Shown here piece after piece: positions 10,774-23,503 of a stretch of 64,000 bases of DNA. Each line of letters begins with the position of its first letter. The stretch's first letter is position 1. The notes beneath the pieces were generated by a model. It was not told the origin of the DNA. It ran no database searches and saw only the letters and a list, made by a program, of their open reading frames with translations. This DNA is from Silene latifolia. Lineage: Eukaryota > Streptophyta > Magnoliopsida > Caryophyllales > Caryophyllaceae. The stretch lies in the NCBI RefSeq assembly GCF_048544455.1, contig NC_133538.1, positions 20,818,469-20,882,468 of the forward strand, in the 5' to 3' direction. Made by a program: the position numbers and the translations under genes.

Positions 10774-11807
10774 CCCTGACGATACGGGTTAATTAAATTC
10801 CTTAAAATTGACGAGTGATTTTGTGAGTAAAATTACGTGTCTTATTGTAATTTGATTAAATAAGATTCGGTCTAAGTAATCGAATTGCTTTATTACTTAG
10901 ATTAATTTATTGTATATGAAACAATTAAAAATAGAATAAATAATTTATTATAAATACAAGTTGTTGTAGTTTATAATTATATGACCTATTTTGGTACAAG
11001 TAATTATGAATTACTAATTATTTTTGTATGTGACATATTTAATTATATGATGATTTTTAATATGTTAAAAATACATTATAATGTAACATGTCAAATAACA
11101 TGTCACATATGTCACAATTGACAAATGACAAAAATAAAATGGACCTCCCTTTTATGGGTTATAATCGGTTTTATGGAGGGAGTATTAGGTTTGTGTTGTC
11201 TAATTTATTTATTCAAAATAAACACAATGATGACCTATTTCATAGCCATGCAAACCTATTATTCTTGGGAAGAAAATAAAGCTCATGCATTGGCTCCTCT
11301 TCTCCCTAGCTACCCGGTTTCCCAAAGAGAAAAAAGAGTTTTTCTCTTACATTTTTATTCATTCTATAAGTTGTAAAAAGATACATGATATATTTTTACT
11401 AGTGGTTCCTTTTACTCTACATTTTTGAGAGAACAAAAGGGCTCATAAAATCCTCCTCTTGACCGAAATTTAAAAAAAAAAATACAAATTATTTTGTGTC
11501 TATTCTAAGGTAGTTTTTATTAATACTAGTCTCATATTAATTTAAACTATTAAGGGTATTATCTTGGTACAATCCTTGGGGAGAGATTCTACACTTGAAT
11601 CTTGTTCATCCATAAAGAAAGCTCAAGAACTAGCTAAGGTAGGTGACCTTACTAGTGCCCATATATCCGAATATCATATGTAAGGAACCAATTTTCTCCT
11701 TGCTCTTGTATTTGTTTTGCATGCATAAGATCTTGAATTAATTTTATGACTAAATTAATTATTCACATTTTCAATATGTAAACAAATGAGATTAATGAAT
11801 TCCAACA
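10774..11807 (+). repeat. Copia-A 5' LTR, first 242 bp deleted
   Basis: It aligns base for base with 18522-19555 and ends TCCAACA. The shared sequence starts TGACGATACGGG just after the junction with gypsy-1 leader DNA. The lost part corresponds to 18280-18521. Confidence 0.9.
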
Positions 11808-11809
11808 AG

Positions 11810-11821
11810 TGGTATCATAGC
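11810..11821 (+). other. Copia-A primer-binding site
   Basis: TGGTATCATAGC begins two bases after the LTR. It is one base off TGGTATCAGAGC, the usual copia PBS complementary to initiator tRNA-Met. Confidence 0.8.
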
Positions 11822-13927
11822 ACAATGTTGTTGCATGCAAAATCGGGTTTGTTTTTCCGAGTTAATTAGTTAACAAATAAAACTTGTTATTTAGGATTTA
11901 TGAAGATAAATCACGAAATAATTTTTGCATGTTACAAGTTTCTGGTCCTAAATGGATTTTAGGTCATATGGGATGATTTATGGATTTTATTGTTCATTAT
12001 ATATATATATTATTGGCATTAAAATGTGATTTTTATGAGAAAAATGTCAATTTTGGACGAAAAATAGTTAAATTTCGAATTTTTCAGTGGATTTTGGATA
12101 TGATTTCAGAAATAAAATCTAATAATTGCATGTTAAATTTCTTGTAAAATAAAGTCATTTTGCATAAAATATGAATTTTATAAGTTAAAGTTGAATTTAA
12201 AAGGGTTATTAGGTTAATATGAGTTAAATTTCGAATCTGGTCATGAAAATTTAATATATTGTCACATGCATTTTTACTCAGTGTGTGTAAAAATCTTAGA
12301 TGGATTGAACTCATTATGCATGATTTATGAATTTTTGAGTAAAAATTCAATAAATTGTGACTTAAATTAGCCTATAATGCTAAAACATATTTCATGACTT
12401 AAGAAAAATGTCCAATGTTGCTTATTTATCCCACTTTTCATATCTAAAAGTGAAAAGTTGATTAAATTATTTTTTTTCTTATGCTTTAATGATTTTATTT
12501 GTCAAATTCGATAAACCGCAACGAAGTTTTTCTCGGAAGATTTTCGAAATTTTTAACCTAAGTTTTGAACATTATGAATGTCATGGAATTATTCCAGAAT
12601 ATTCAAGAGTTTAAAATTCAAAATTCAAAATTCAAAATTATTTTAATTTAATTTGGAGTTTTTATATATATTTTGAGTCCAAATGAACAATATTAGAAAT
12701 TCAAGTTGAATTATTGTCGAAATATTTGTGAAGACTAAATTTTGAGTCCTAAAAGGTTAGGGTAATTAACTTGTACATAAATGAGATTTATGAAATATTT
12801 CATGATTTTAATAGATAATAATCCATAAAACCGAGAAAAATATACGATATTAGCTCTTTAAAGACGATTTGGCATAAAATTAAGCATGTTCATACATATT
12901 TTAATGCTGCATTTTATTTATAATTGTCATACTTTTTATTTATATAATTTTTGAATTATGTAATTTTACTTAGTATGGCCTTAATTTTTTAATTGGTATT
13001 ACCCGGAATGTATGGGAATATCGATTCGGTTGTAGTTATTGTGATCTCGTATCACCGTTTTGTAATTTAATAGAATTAATTTTTATTACAAATGTATAAT
13101 AGGAAGTTATGTAATTTTTAATTATTTCTTGTAATTCCGGAGATCCTTGAAGACGGTGCCATTAGGAAAGGCGTTCCGACAAGACGGTGTTGCCTTGGAA
13201 TGCGTGCCAAGTGAAGTTCAAGGAACCAATGGAGTTGGTTTCCGAATTTGTAATAGTTAATTAAATTTTCTTTTTAGGAAGACCATACTAGGATTTTATG
13301 TTTTATGTTTTGCATTTATTTATATGTTTGCATGCATCGCTAAATCGCCATAACTAAACATACATTTTATTTTATCGAGTCATCGACCATGTCAATTATA
13401 ATTATCGTAGTTCACCGCTTTAGTTCACTTAAAACGTGATAGATAATAAATTGACAAGACCTCTCACTAAATAATAATTGAGAATTAGCCTTACCAAATA
13501 GTAGAAACCATGAATCTCAATTTCATAAGGAAGTAGGCTCGCCTCACCGGGGTGTTAAACTTGTTACGTTGGGTAAATGGGTAGTAAAAAGTTATTATAT
13601 CGAAATTTGGATTGAGCTCAACGGAAGTATTCGTGACCGTAGTCGCATGTGTTCCGGGCTAAAGATAAATATTAGAGTAATTTTATCGACCGAGAGTTCT
13701 AGAAGTAGAATCGATTAAAGAGTTAACCCACCGAGTTATATTGATAACGGATGAATCGGCTCACCGTGCCCGAATTGATATGAATTTTGATCTCGGGTTC
13801 ATTTATAATAGTTGGGTGGAGGTCACTATATAAATGTTTAAAATTTGTTTAAAAATGTTTGCAAGTTTGATCAAATTACAAATGTTAATATTTCCTTTAC
13901 CTCCATGTTTGTAGTTTATATATCGTA
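11822..13927 (+). other. Copia-A noncoding leader
   Basis: This AT-rich 2.1-kb region lies between PBS and gag. No ORF, RNA gene or repeat stands out, apart from an (AT)n run at about 12000. A leader this long is unusual but occurs in plant copia elements. Confidence 0.5.
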
Positions 13928-16900
13928 ATGGATCCTACTAATGCAACAACACCTATTACCATTGAGTCTTGTCATAACTTATTTGACGATATTTTCTCCA
14001 ACCACAATCTCGATACTACTAGAGAGCTTCATTTTGGGATCGGTTCCGATGGAAACCTTAATTTCATTACTTCCACCATACCTCCTACTATGACTAGATC
14101 TTTTGTGAATGTGTCTCAGGAAGACCATCTCGCTAAATCTATGAGATCCTTATCTTTGGAAGAAAGGGATGCCGAAACTAGTGGGAGTTCTAGCAAGCAA
14201 GCTCTTGCAACTAAAGGAAAGTGGTTCAAAAGGAAGGGAAAGAAAGGTAGAAGATTCAACAATGGAAACAAGATGGCTAGTGGGACTACCAAAGGAGCCA
14301 AAGTTGATGATGAATGCCATTATTGTCATGGCATGGGACATTGAATGAGGAATTGCCCCATATATTTGGGAAATATTAGGGATGGACTTGTTATTCCACT
14401 CGGTAAAATTCCTTCTGAAATTTATGTTATTGATGTAAATTTTACTTCCACCACAACGTGGGTATTAGATACCGGTTGCGGTTCTCACCTTTGTAATCAT
14501 TTACAGGGGCTAAGAAACGTGGAAAAGCTGAGCAAGGCGATGTTGATCTCCATCTTGGGAATGGAGCTAGGGTAGCGGCTACATCCAAGGGAACTTATGT
14601 GCTTGTTTTAGCAAATGGATTTGAGTTGTATTTGCATAATTGTTTTTATGTACCTTCTCTTTCTAAGAACATTATTTCAATTGCTATGTTAGACATAGAG
14701 GGTTTTAATTTTGCCATTAAAAACAATTGTTGTATTATTTCTAGAAATGACTTGGTCATAGGCCGAGGCTCTTCTATTAATGGCATTTATGTTCTAGAAA
14801 CTTCTAATCCCAGTAAAGACATCTATAATATAAAATCAAAGAAACTCAAATCAAGTGATCCAAATGAATCATACATTTGGCATTGTCGATTGGGTCATAT
14901 CAATGAGAATCGCATCAAAAGATTAGTTTCCACTAATGTTATTAAACCATTTGATTTTCAATCATATGGTATATGCGAATCTTGCCTCCTAGGAAAAATG
15001 ACTCATAATCCTTTTAGTGGCAAAGGGACTCGAGCTAGTGAACTATTGGGACTTATACATACCGATGTATGTGGACCAGTGACTATCACCGCTAGGGGAA
15101 ATTATGATTACTTCATAACCTTCACCGATGATTTAAGTAGATATGGGTATATCTACTTAATGAAGTATAAGAGTGAAGCTTTTGAGAAATTTAAAGAATT
15201 TCAAAATGAAGTAGAAAACCAATTGAATAAAAGGATAAAGGCACTACGATCCGATCGTGGTGGAGAGTATCTTAGTAATGAATTTGATTCACACTTGAAA
15301 GGTTGTGGCATCGTGTCACAACTCACTCCACCCGGTACACCACAACTTAATGGTGTTGCCGAAAGGAGAAATCGAACCCCTACTAGATATGGTTCGATCC
15401 ATGATGAACCGAGTTACCCGACTCGTTTTGGGGATTTGCAATCCAAACCGCAATCAAATCATTGAATAATAGTCCAACAAAGGCAACTGAAAAGACTCCA
15501 TATGAGATGTGGAAAGGAAGGGTTCCTAATATATCCTATATGAAGTTTTGGGGATGTAGTGCTTACGTCAAGGCAAAAACCGACAACAAGCTGCCCCACG
15601 ATCCGAAAAATGCATCTTTGTAGGTTACCCCATTACCTCCCGAGGATATTACTTCTAAAAACCTCATGAAAACAAAGTGTTTGTGTCTAGTGAGGCTGTC
15701 TTCTTAGAAAGTGAGTTTATTTCTAAGAGACAGAGTGGGAGAAATTTTGACTTGATAAAGTTCAAGCGCCACAAACCGAAGTAGAGACGCAAGAAGACGT
15801 TCCTTCGTCGTCTAATTCTGTTGTTATTCCTCAACCGAGGAGGTCAGGTCGAGTTTCTCACCATCCTGATAGATATGTTGGACTTATCGAAGAGGATGGG
15901 ACCCTCGTTGTGTTACTTTTAGAAAGTGACGAACCCGCCACCTACAGCTGCAATCTCTAGTCCCAATTCAGCTTTATGGCTTGAAGCCATGAAATCCGGA
16001 ATGAGTTCTATGCATGAAAATCAAGTATGGAACTTGGTGGATTTGCCTGAAGGGGCAAGACCTCTTCAGTGCAAATGGATCTTCAAAGTAAAGAATGGCA
16101 TAGAAGGACATGATGATGTCTACAAGGCTAGGCTAGTGGCAAAAGGTTTTACTCAAGTTCATGGTCTTCACTATGACGAAACCTTTGCCCCCGTGGCTAT
16201 GCTAAGATCAATTCAGATACTGTTAGCGATCGCCGCATTTAATTTTATGACTATGAAATATGGCAAATGGATGTCAAGACCGCTTTTCTGAATGGACATT
16301 TAGAAGATGAGGTGTACATGATACAACCCGAAGGTTTTGTGGATACTAGAAATCCTAACAAAGTATGAAAGCTTAAGAGATCCATTTATGGTCTTAAGCA
16401 AGCATCAAGAAGTTGGAACCATTGATTTAATCATGTCATAAAAGAAAATGGTTTTACTCGAAGTATTGAGGAACCATGTTTATACATGAAGTTCAGTGGG
16501 AGTAATGTTGTGTTCCTAATATTGTATGTGGATGACATACTACTTATTGGAAATGACATTCCTATGTTGTCTTCCGTCAAGGAGTGGCTAGGAAATCATT
16601 TCCAAATGAAGGATTTAGGAGAAGCATAACGCATATTAGGTATCCGGATCTATAGAGATAGACCGAAAAGGATATTGGCATTAAGTCAAGAATCTTATGT
16701 TGATAAGATTATTCGACGCTTCAGCATGGACCAATCCAAAAGAGGCTTGGTTCCTATGGTTAGTGGGACCATATTGAGCAAGTCTCAATCACTCACCAAA
16801 CCCAAAGATGTTGAACGCATGAAGTTGATCCCTTATGCTTCCGCTGTTGGATCAATCATGTATGTCATGATATGCACTCGTCCAGATGTCTTGTATGCTT

Positions 16901-17513
16901 TGAGCATGACGAGTAGATATCAAGGAAACCCAGGTGAGAGTCACTGGATTGCCGTCAAGAACATCCTTAAGTACTTGCGAAGGACTAAGGATTATATCTT
17001 AATGTTTGGAGGTGACTCCGAGCTCTGTGTTAAGGGTTACACGGACTCCAGTTTTCAAACAGATATAGATGACATGAAATCACAAGCTGGATTTATTTTC
17101 ATGCTCAATGGTGGTGTCGTAAGCTGGAGAAGCTTCAAGGAAGTCGTGTGATCGGATTCTACAACGGAGGCTGAGTACATAGCAGCATCAGAAGCTGCCA
17201 AGGAAGCTATGTGGATCAAGCAATTCTTGGAAGGGCTAAAAGTAATACCTACTGCCAATGATCCCATTACTCTCTATTGTGACAACAATGGGACAATCTT
17301 TCAAGCTAAAGAGACCAAGTCTAGTAATAGATCTAGACATGTACTTAGAAAATTCATGTAATTAGATATTTCATTGAAAGGAAGGAAATTGCGATTTTTA
17401 AGGTTGGGACGAATGACAACATTGCTGATCCGCTCACCAAGCCTTTATTGCAGGCTAAACATGATGGACATGTTGTATCCATGGGACTTCAACGCATGCC
17501 TGTTTTATGTTAG
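13928..17513 (+). pseudogene. Copia-A gag-pol pseudogene
   Basis: Gag begins at 13928 and reaches the zinc knuckle CHYCHGMGH. A TGA at 14342-14344 falls inside the knuckle, and MRNC follows. Protease has LDTGCGSHLC at about 14465. The pre-integrase zinc region and integrase lie at about 14875-15380 (HCRLGHINENRI, HTDVCGP, RSDRGGEY). RT fragments lie at 15926-16620 with YVDD at about 16527. The RT end and RNase H lie at 16675-17513 (SIMYVMICTRPDV, then the TTEAEYIAASEA segment). There are at least six stops or frameshifts, for example at 14575, 15465, 16291, 16629 and 17151. All enzyme domains of a copia polyprotein can be traced, but none is likely to be made whole. Confidence 0.85.
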
Positions 17514-18279
17514 ATTTTGATAAGAAATAAAAGAGTTGTTTTATTTCTTCATATGCATAATCACATTTGTCTTTTAATTTTTCATTACTTTGTCATATTC
17601 AAATGGGTTGTAAAGACAAGATTGAACCCCATTAAAGTGAACTAAATTGACATAATAATCTCCCATAGTCACTTGTATGAGGTGACGTCTCGAATTGACT
17701 AGAGTGTGATGCGATTGATGGCAAGTTCTAGTGTCATAGAGTCATAAGAGATGACTAATCGATCACATAGGCAGATGGTTTGGAACACTCAGTCGGGCCT
17801 AATGACTGCTTATGGAGTTCTGGCAAATTATATGGCCTGGTCGTGGCAAGAGCTACTATAGTATTCTAATGAGTCGATTCTTTTGACTAAAGACTGTTCG
17901 CTCAAGGTGGCACAATTTCAGAGTAACTTTGATTTATGTTCCTACGACCTTCGTAAATGGGGTTAAAAGGGCTTATTTTGGGTTATGATGAGTTATGGCT
18001 AGTCGAAGGGAATAGTGCGATAGGAATTGTCCACCCCTTGTCAAGGTTATAACAATATCTCAGGGCCACTCGAGGAGTAATGAACTGAAAATGCATGGCC
18101 ACGCTCGAAAGGTACCTATGGTAGATAATTCCGGTCAATCAGTTGTTCTCCAGGTCGAGGAAACCACTCTCGATATGATCACTTGCAAGTACGACCTAAA
18201 AGACACCTTGCATTGAGTGGGAGATAGTAATAGAACAAGAGAATTGGTGACACACACTTGTCGAGGACAAGTGGGAGAT
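17514..18279 (+). other. Copia-A 3' noncoding region and polypurine tract
   Basis: Nothing codes here. The tract AAGTGGGAGA at about 18269-18278 directly precedes the LTR start at 18280 and is the likely plus-strand primer. Confidence 0.7.
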
Positions 18280-19555
18280 TGTTGGAGTGTCCCCGACAAT
18301 AATGCGATCACATTGTTGATCATTTTGAGATCACATATTTAAATCTCATATTAAGAATACATGAGGGAAAGTAATACTTCTTAGTCAACTGGTCCACACA
18401 TATCGGTAATGATTGGCTGACTAGAGTTTGACATTACTGTCGTACGACGGTGGTGACCAGTTGATCCCCTAAGGTCATACCTATAGGGTAATGCTCTTAA
18501 TTGATTATTTAATTAATCGTATGACGATACGGGTTAATTAAATTCCTTAAAATTGACGAGTGATTTTGTGAGTAAAATTACGTGTCTTATTGTAATTTGA
18601 TTAAATAAGATTCGGTCTAAGTAATCGAATTGTTTTATTACTTAGATTAATTTATTGTTTATGAAACAATTAAAAATAGAATGAATAAATTATTATAAAT
18701 ACAAGTTATTGTAGTTTATAATTATATGACCCATTTTGGTACAAGTAATTATGAATTACTAATTATTTTTGTATGTGACATATTTAATTATATAATGATT
18801 TTTAATATGTTAAAAATACAGTATAATGTAACATGTCAAGTAACATGTCACATATGTCACAATTGACAAATGACAAAAATAAAATGGACCTCCCTTTTAT
18901 GGGTAATAACTGGTTTTATGGAGGGAGTATTAGGTTTGTGTTGTCCAATTTATTTATTCAAAAAAAACACAATGATGACCTATTTCATAGTCATGCAAAC
19001 CTATTATTCTTGGGAAGAAAATAAGCTCATGCATTGGCTCCTCTCCTCCCTAGCTACCCGGTTTCCCAAAGAGAGAGAAAAAGAGTTTTTCTCTTACATT
19101 TTTATTCATTCTATAAGTTGTAAAAAGATACATGATATATTTTTACTAGTGGTTCCTTTTACTCTACATTTTTTAGAGAACAAGAGAGCTCATAAAATCC
19201 TCCTCTTGACCGAAATTTTCAAGAGCAAAATACAAATTATTTTGTGTCTATTTTAAGGTAGGTTTTATTAATACTAGTCTCATATTAATTTAAACTATTA
19301 AGGGTATTATCTTAGTACAATCCTTGGGGAGAGATTCTACACTTGAATCTTTTTCATCCATAAGGAAAGCTCAAGAACTAGCTAAGGTAGGTGACCTTAC
19401 TAGTGCCCATATATCCGAATCTCATATGTAAGGAACCGATTTTCTCCTTACTCTTGTATTTGTTTTGCATGCATAAGATCTTGAATTAATTTTATGACTA
19501 AATTAATTATTCACATTTTCAATATGTAACCAAATGAGATTAATGAATCCCAACA
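18280..19555 (+). repeat. Copia-A 3' LTR, complete
   Basis: The 1276-bp LTR has ends TGTTGG and CCAACA, a perfect 6-bp terminal inverted repeat. It follows a polypurine tract. The sequence after it (AATAT at 19556) belongs to the gypsy-1 LTR. Confidence 0.92.
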
Positions 19556-20491
19556 AATATGATATGCATAAATGAAATATGATAACACAAGTGTCCTCCA
19601 ATCACCACACCTCCAACAAACCCGGTGACGGCATCGCAACACCGCCACCAACAGCCGGACCGCAGTCCATAACAAGACACTAAGGACACGCCCACAGTGT
19701 CGAGTCCGGGCACTAACCAAATCCCTGTCAGATGTCGTGACACCATGCGAGTCCTTCAATACTCAAATCATGACCATGCACGTCCCTCTTGGAGTGGGAA
19801 GTTCTAAGAGGCGACCCAAGCGTAAGACGGTCTCCCGACCCGTCTTATGTCTCCTCAACAACCCAACACAACACACCAATACTCCACCAAATCTCCTCTA
19901 ACATCCACAAGTAAACAATGCATATAACAAATGCCAATCATACCTTTCTTCATAATCATGAACCACAATATGACATGAATGCATAAGTTCACCATTTAAA
20001 CCAATCTAATAACTAACAATTTACCCAATTCATGTTATAATGTAATTCAAATGAATATGTGAAATTAATACTACTTACCAACATCATAACTTGGTGAATG
20101 TCCAATACTAGTGTGTAACCAACATAATTTCCCGACTAATCATGTTATAATGCAACTATGACATGTAATGTGTAATTTATGACAATTAAAACTAATGTAA
20201 AAAACCATATTACTAAGATCGAGTAGGGAAAACCCTACCACTTGCAAATCTTCAATCAACCAAAGCAATCACACTAACAGGGCTCCTCTAAGAAGTCTCC
20301 TAATACAACAATTAATGTAATAACTATCACAGATACATCCTACAACATTAATAATACTAATTAACCCTTAATTAACCAAAACCCTAATCAAATTCTCATA
20401 AGACAACTCTCCAAAATCTAGGATTTACTAACAAAATAAATAAAAGAAAAAGTATGAATATTCAGATGTTTTTCTCTCAAATCATGAAAAG
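19556..20491 (-). repeat. Gypsy-1 LTR, inner piece (R/U5 part)
   Basis: On the minus strand this piece carries a GGTAGGGTTTTCCCTACTCG segment and a GAGGAGCC block, both shared in order with the solo LTR at 7760-8955 (about 8150-8215). It therefore belongs to the same LTR family in minus orientation. It joins the U3 piece at 37593-38001 once the LINE insertion is removed. Copia-A cuts it off at 19556. Confidence 0.6.
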
Positions 20492-21767
20492 TCAAAAAAG
20501 AAAAAAAAAACTAGTAGCTAGTTTATAGCAACCATGTTTCCAGATTTTTCAATCTCAAACATCACCTTTCCTTATCTTTTCTTCATGCGTTATTTTTAAG
20601 ATTGATTATTATGCTCATAAGCACTTTTCTTTGATTAATATTTCGATTAATCTTTCCAGATCTTACAAATTTCTCTCTTTTGAGGAGATTATTGTAGAGA
20701 GTTTGAGTATCGTCTGTTCTTACCATTATTTTGGTATATCGGAATGGATTTGGGGTTTTTTTACTCAGTTAAAAACCAATAGATTCCTTCAGTTTGCTAC
20801 TGCCGGCATTCCTCTAGCAGCTCTTTCTTGGCTCTCGATGTGGTTTTGGTGTAGCGAGATCTCTTCCTTTCGGATTTCGCTACCGCTTTTGCTGTACGGA
20901 ACTAAGAGCTTGGTTGAGGACGGGTTGGCGTCTGGCTCTTCAGATCAAATATCGTATCCAGCTGTTCCGAGGTCATCACAGGTACGCCACGATGGTGACG
21001 ATAGCAGCTTAGTGATTTGGCCTTTCTAGTCTTTGTTGTTGATTTTTTATTATTAATTGAAATAGAGGAGAGTTTCCTCTCCTGTAAGACAAACTTGTTC
21101 TTGTTTTTGGCTTCAAGATATTCATTTAGCTCACCAACATCTGTTGTAATTTGTCTTTATCCTATCGGATTGTCCAATTTTGAGGTTTTCATTTCTTTGG
21201 AATACCTCTTTTCGCCTAATTCTTCAGTTTCTGTGTTTGTGGGCATTGATTTGCTCTCCAACTTAGAACCGGAGAGCTTTTATCAGTCTTGTGTCCGCAC
21301 CACAGAAACTTTAGCTTTAGGCCTCCCTCAAGTCAAAGGTTATCATGTCAGTATGTATTCTTTTATGACGGTTTATTTCAGCCTTGACACAAGAATGTCA
21401 TCCTGTTATGATACTAAGGATTTTATATTGCCTAGATTTTTTGGCACAGTTTCTTTCTGTAACTACCCCTATCTCTCTCGATTCAAAAATGTTTCAAGAG
21501 GGTCTCCTGAGAGTTTGATCAGTGCACAAACACAGTTTCGTTTTGATGATTTTACATCGATTTATATTGTTGTACCTAATTGGAGCTCTGTTGCTAAGCT
21601 TTTGGATCGCTTCATTGCCTTTGCATTAACTTTTATTTGGAACATCCTTTGCTGTTGTTATGTGAAGGTTAATCACTTGTGGTATGGTAATAGATCTTTA
21701 ACTCAAAGTTACATTTATCTCTTTGATAACTTTCTGTATTATCGTTGGCCATCTTTAGCAATCCATG
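20492..21767 (+). other. LINE 5' region without a recognisable ORF1
   Basis: This T-rich region precedes the Athila insertion. It contains open frames of 132 and 255 codons (20631-21029 and 21017-21784) that look hydrophobic and match no ORF1 feature known to me; no DUF4283-like core and no CCHC knuckle are visible. It is either a decayed ORF1 or a 5' untranslated region. The 247 bp after the Athila (33179-33425) continue it up to the endonuclease start. Confidence 0.45.
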
Positions 21768-23503
21768 TGATGCGATCCCGCTAAGTGTTCACAAATTAAG
21801 ATGTGGTCGTTGGTCACGGTCGAATCAAAACACAATTTATAGCTCCACAAACAACTCTACAATTAGTAAAGAGGCAAGTAAAGGTCGGATCCCAAGGGAC
21901 GGGAGTTGAAATGAGATTTCTATTGTAACTAGTGGTGTCTAAGGGGTGTCACAAATTGGGTTGATGTAGAAGGTTACTAAACTAAAATAGCAATGAAAAT
22001 AAACAAGCAAGATGAATTAAAGGGGTGTAAACAATTGATTAAAGGCACTAGGGTGTCATGGGGTCATAGGGGAATCATGGGATATGATCATACAAACATG
22101 TTCTCAAATTATAAGCAAGCAATTATTGTTGTGATGGATTGAGTTGGGTTATATCTTACAATCCTAGGAAAGTTTGGGTCCCGGAGCCGAATCGATTAAA
22201 TTGTAAAACACCTACAAGTCGACTTAATCTTCCTTACTCAACAACATGCATGGTCTAATGAGACTCGAGTTGGGTTATGTCTTACAGGTCTCATTGAAAA
22301 GATAGAAGATGATAGTAAATGCAAGGATTCATAGGCTTAGCATTTCATCAAATATAACATGTGCATGAGTTGAGATCAAAACAAGCAAGCAAATAAAACA
22401 TGAAAGCATATTAATTTAAGCATGAATCATTCCCCATGTTGGTTTTCCCTAATCACCCATTAACCCTAGCTAAGAGACTACTCACTCATTATCATGTTGA
22501 TCATGCTAGCAAGGTTGTCAATCATACCAACAATATGAAACATGATGAATAAATGAAAGTAATTAACAATAATTAAAAAGGGATTAAGAGATTATACCTA
22601 CTAATGATTCCAATAATAAAGCAAAGATAAAAGAAGTACTTGAATGCTTGATTGAGAGGTTGTCAATCTCCCAACAATAACCCAAAATAATCTTCAATTA
22701 CCCAAAATAAAGGATGAACAAAAGAGAGATTAAAGAACTAAAACTTGGATTAAAACTTGATTAAAACTTGATTACAATATTAAAGAGAGATTTGATTGAG
22801 ATTAACTATACTAATTATTGATAAGAAGAACATGCTCCTCTAATTAGACTAATGGGGTATTTATAGTGGAAATTAGGGAGGATGCATTAGGGTTAACTAA
22901 GGGCTAAACTAGTAATTACACTTTTTAAGTTGAGCAAGGAGGAGCCGGTATTTTCTGAGAGAAGGGCTTCTTTCTTCGTAGCTTGGAGAAGACAATCCGT
23001 GCTGTGTTAGAATCCGGGCGGAATGGGGTCGGGACGGGCGGATTCTGGTGTTTGAATCTGGGCGGATTGTGGAGGGGGAATCCGAGCGGATTGTGGCAAA
23101 GCCGCTCGGATTGTGCTGCTGCGGGACGGACGGATTGGTGACAATCCGCTCGGATTGTCAGTCAGCAACAATTCTTCTTCTTTTCTTCCCTTTTCTTCCT
23201 AAATTCCTTGGGGATTTCCTCGGGGGCTCAAGGATCCTTTCTCAACATTGCTCTTCTACTATGATATGTACAAAGGCCTTCTAATCTTGTCTCTCCTTGA
23301 TGCTTGGTCATTGAATTCGATCAATTTAGTCTCGTTTTGCCATGAAAATGCAAGATTCTTACTCCTTTCCTACCAAGGGATCAAAATATCAAAGAATATG
23401 CGAAACAAAGAACTAAAGATAAGAAATGACCCAAATAAGCACTAAAAAGCATGGAAACAAGGCTAATTCGAGGGCTAAATATGCGCCAATTATGGTCACA
23501 TCA
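21768..23503 (-). repeat. Athila 3' LTR
   Basis: The 1736-bp LTR starts TGATGCGATCCC and ends CACATCA on the plus strand (TGATGTGACC to CATCA on the element strand). It lacks 20 bp in the U3 motif array compared with its partner. A minus-strand TATAAATA lies at 22858-22865. Confidence 0.93.
22985..23165 (-). repeat. U3 array of AATCCGAGCGGATT dyads in Athila 3' LTR
   Basis: Seven to eight copies of a dyad with core CCGAGCGGATT, CCGCTCGGATT or GGGACGGGCGGATT lie 120-300 bp upstream of the LTR TATA box on the element strand. The same set stands in the other LTR at 32638-32830 with one more unit. Related units fill 27300-27735. Confidence 0.75.

Larger units (their letters stand above)
10774..19555 (+). 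mobile_element. Copia-A, decayed Ty1/copia element with truncated 5' LTR
   Basis: The element has a 5' LTR fragment (10774-11807), a PBS, a 2.1-kb leader, a gag-pol pseudogene, a polypurine tract and a full 3' LTR (18280-19555). The 5' LTR matches only the last 1034 bp of the 3' LTR. The first 242 bp are missing together with the adjoining gypsy-1 DNA, so no TSD can be read. The two LTRs differ at about 3% of positions by eye, more than in the Athila or copia-B elements, so it is the oldest of the three dateable copies. Confidence 0.88.

Noticed and set aside
11088..11279. Small ORFs present twice (11088-11279 and 18833-19024)
   Set aside because: They are duplicated because they lie in the two copia-A LTRs; no gene features and no domain.
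13690..13712. Possible heat-shock element in the copia-A leader (TTCTAGAAGTAGAA)
   Set aside because: It lacks the alternating third unit and lies far from any TATA box.
21017..21784. Open frame of 255 codons
   Set aside because: It is hydrophobic, matches no known domain, and runs into the Athila LTR; it is probably chance coding in T-rich LINE 5' DNA.
22985..23165. Proteins read through the GGCGGATT arrays (for example 23048-23284 and 32633-32872)
   Set aside because: They are translations of short repeats in LTR U3 regions; the same frames recur only because the LTR is duplicated.
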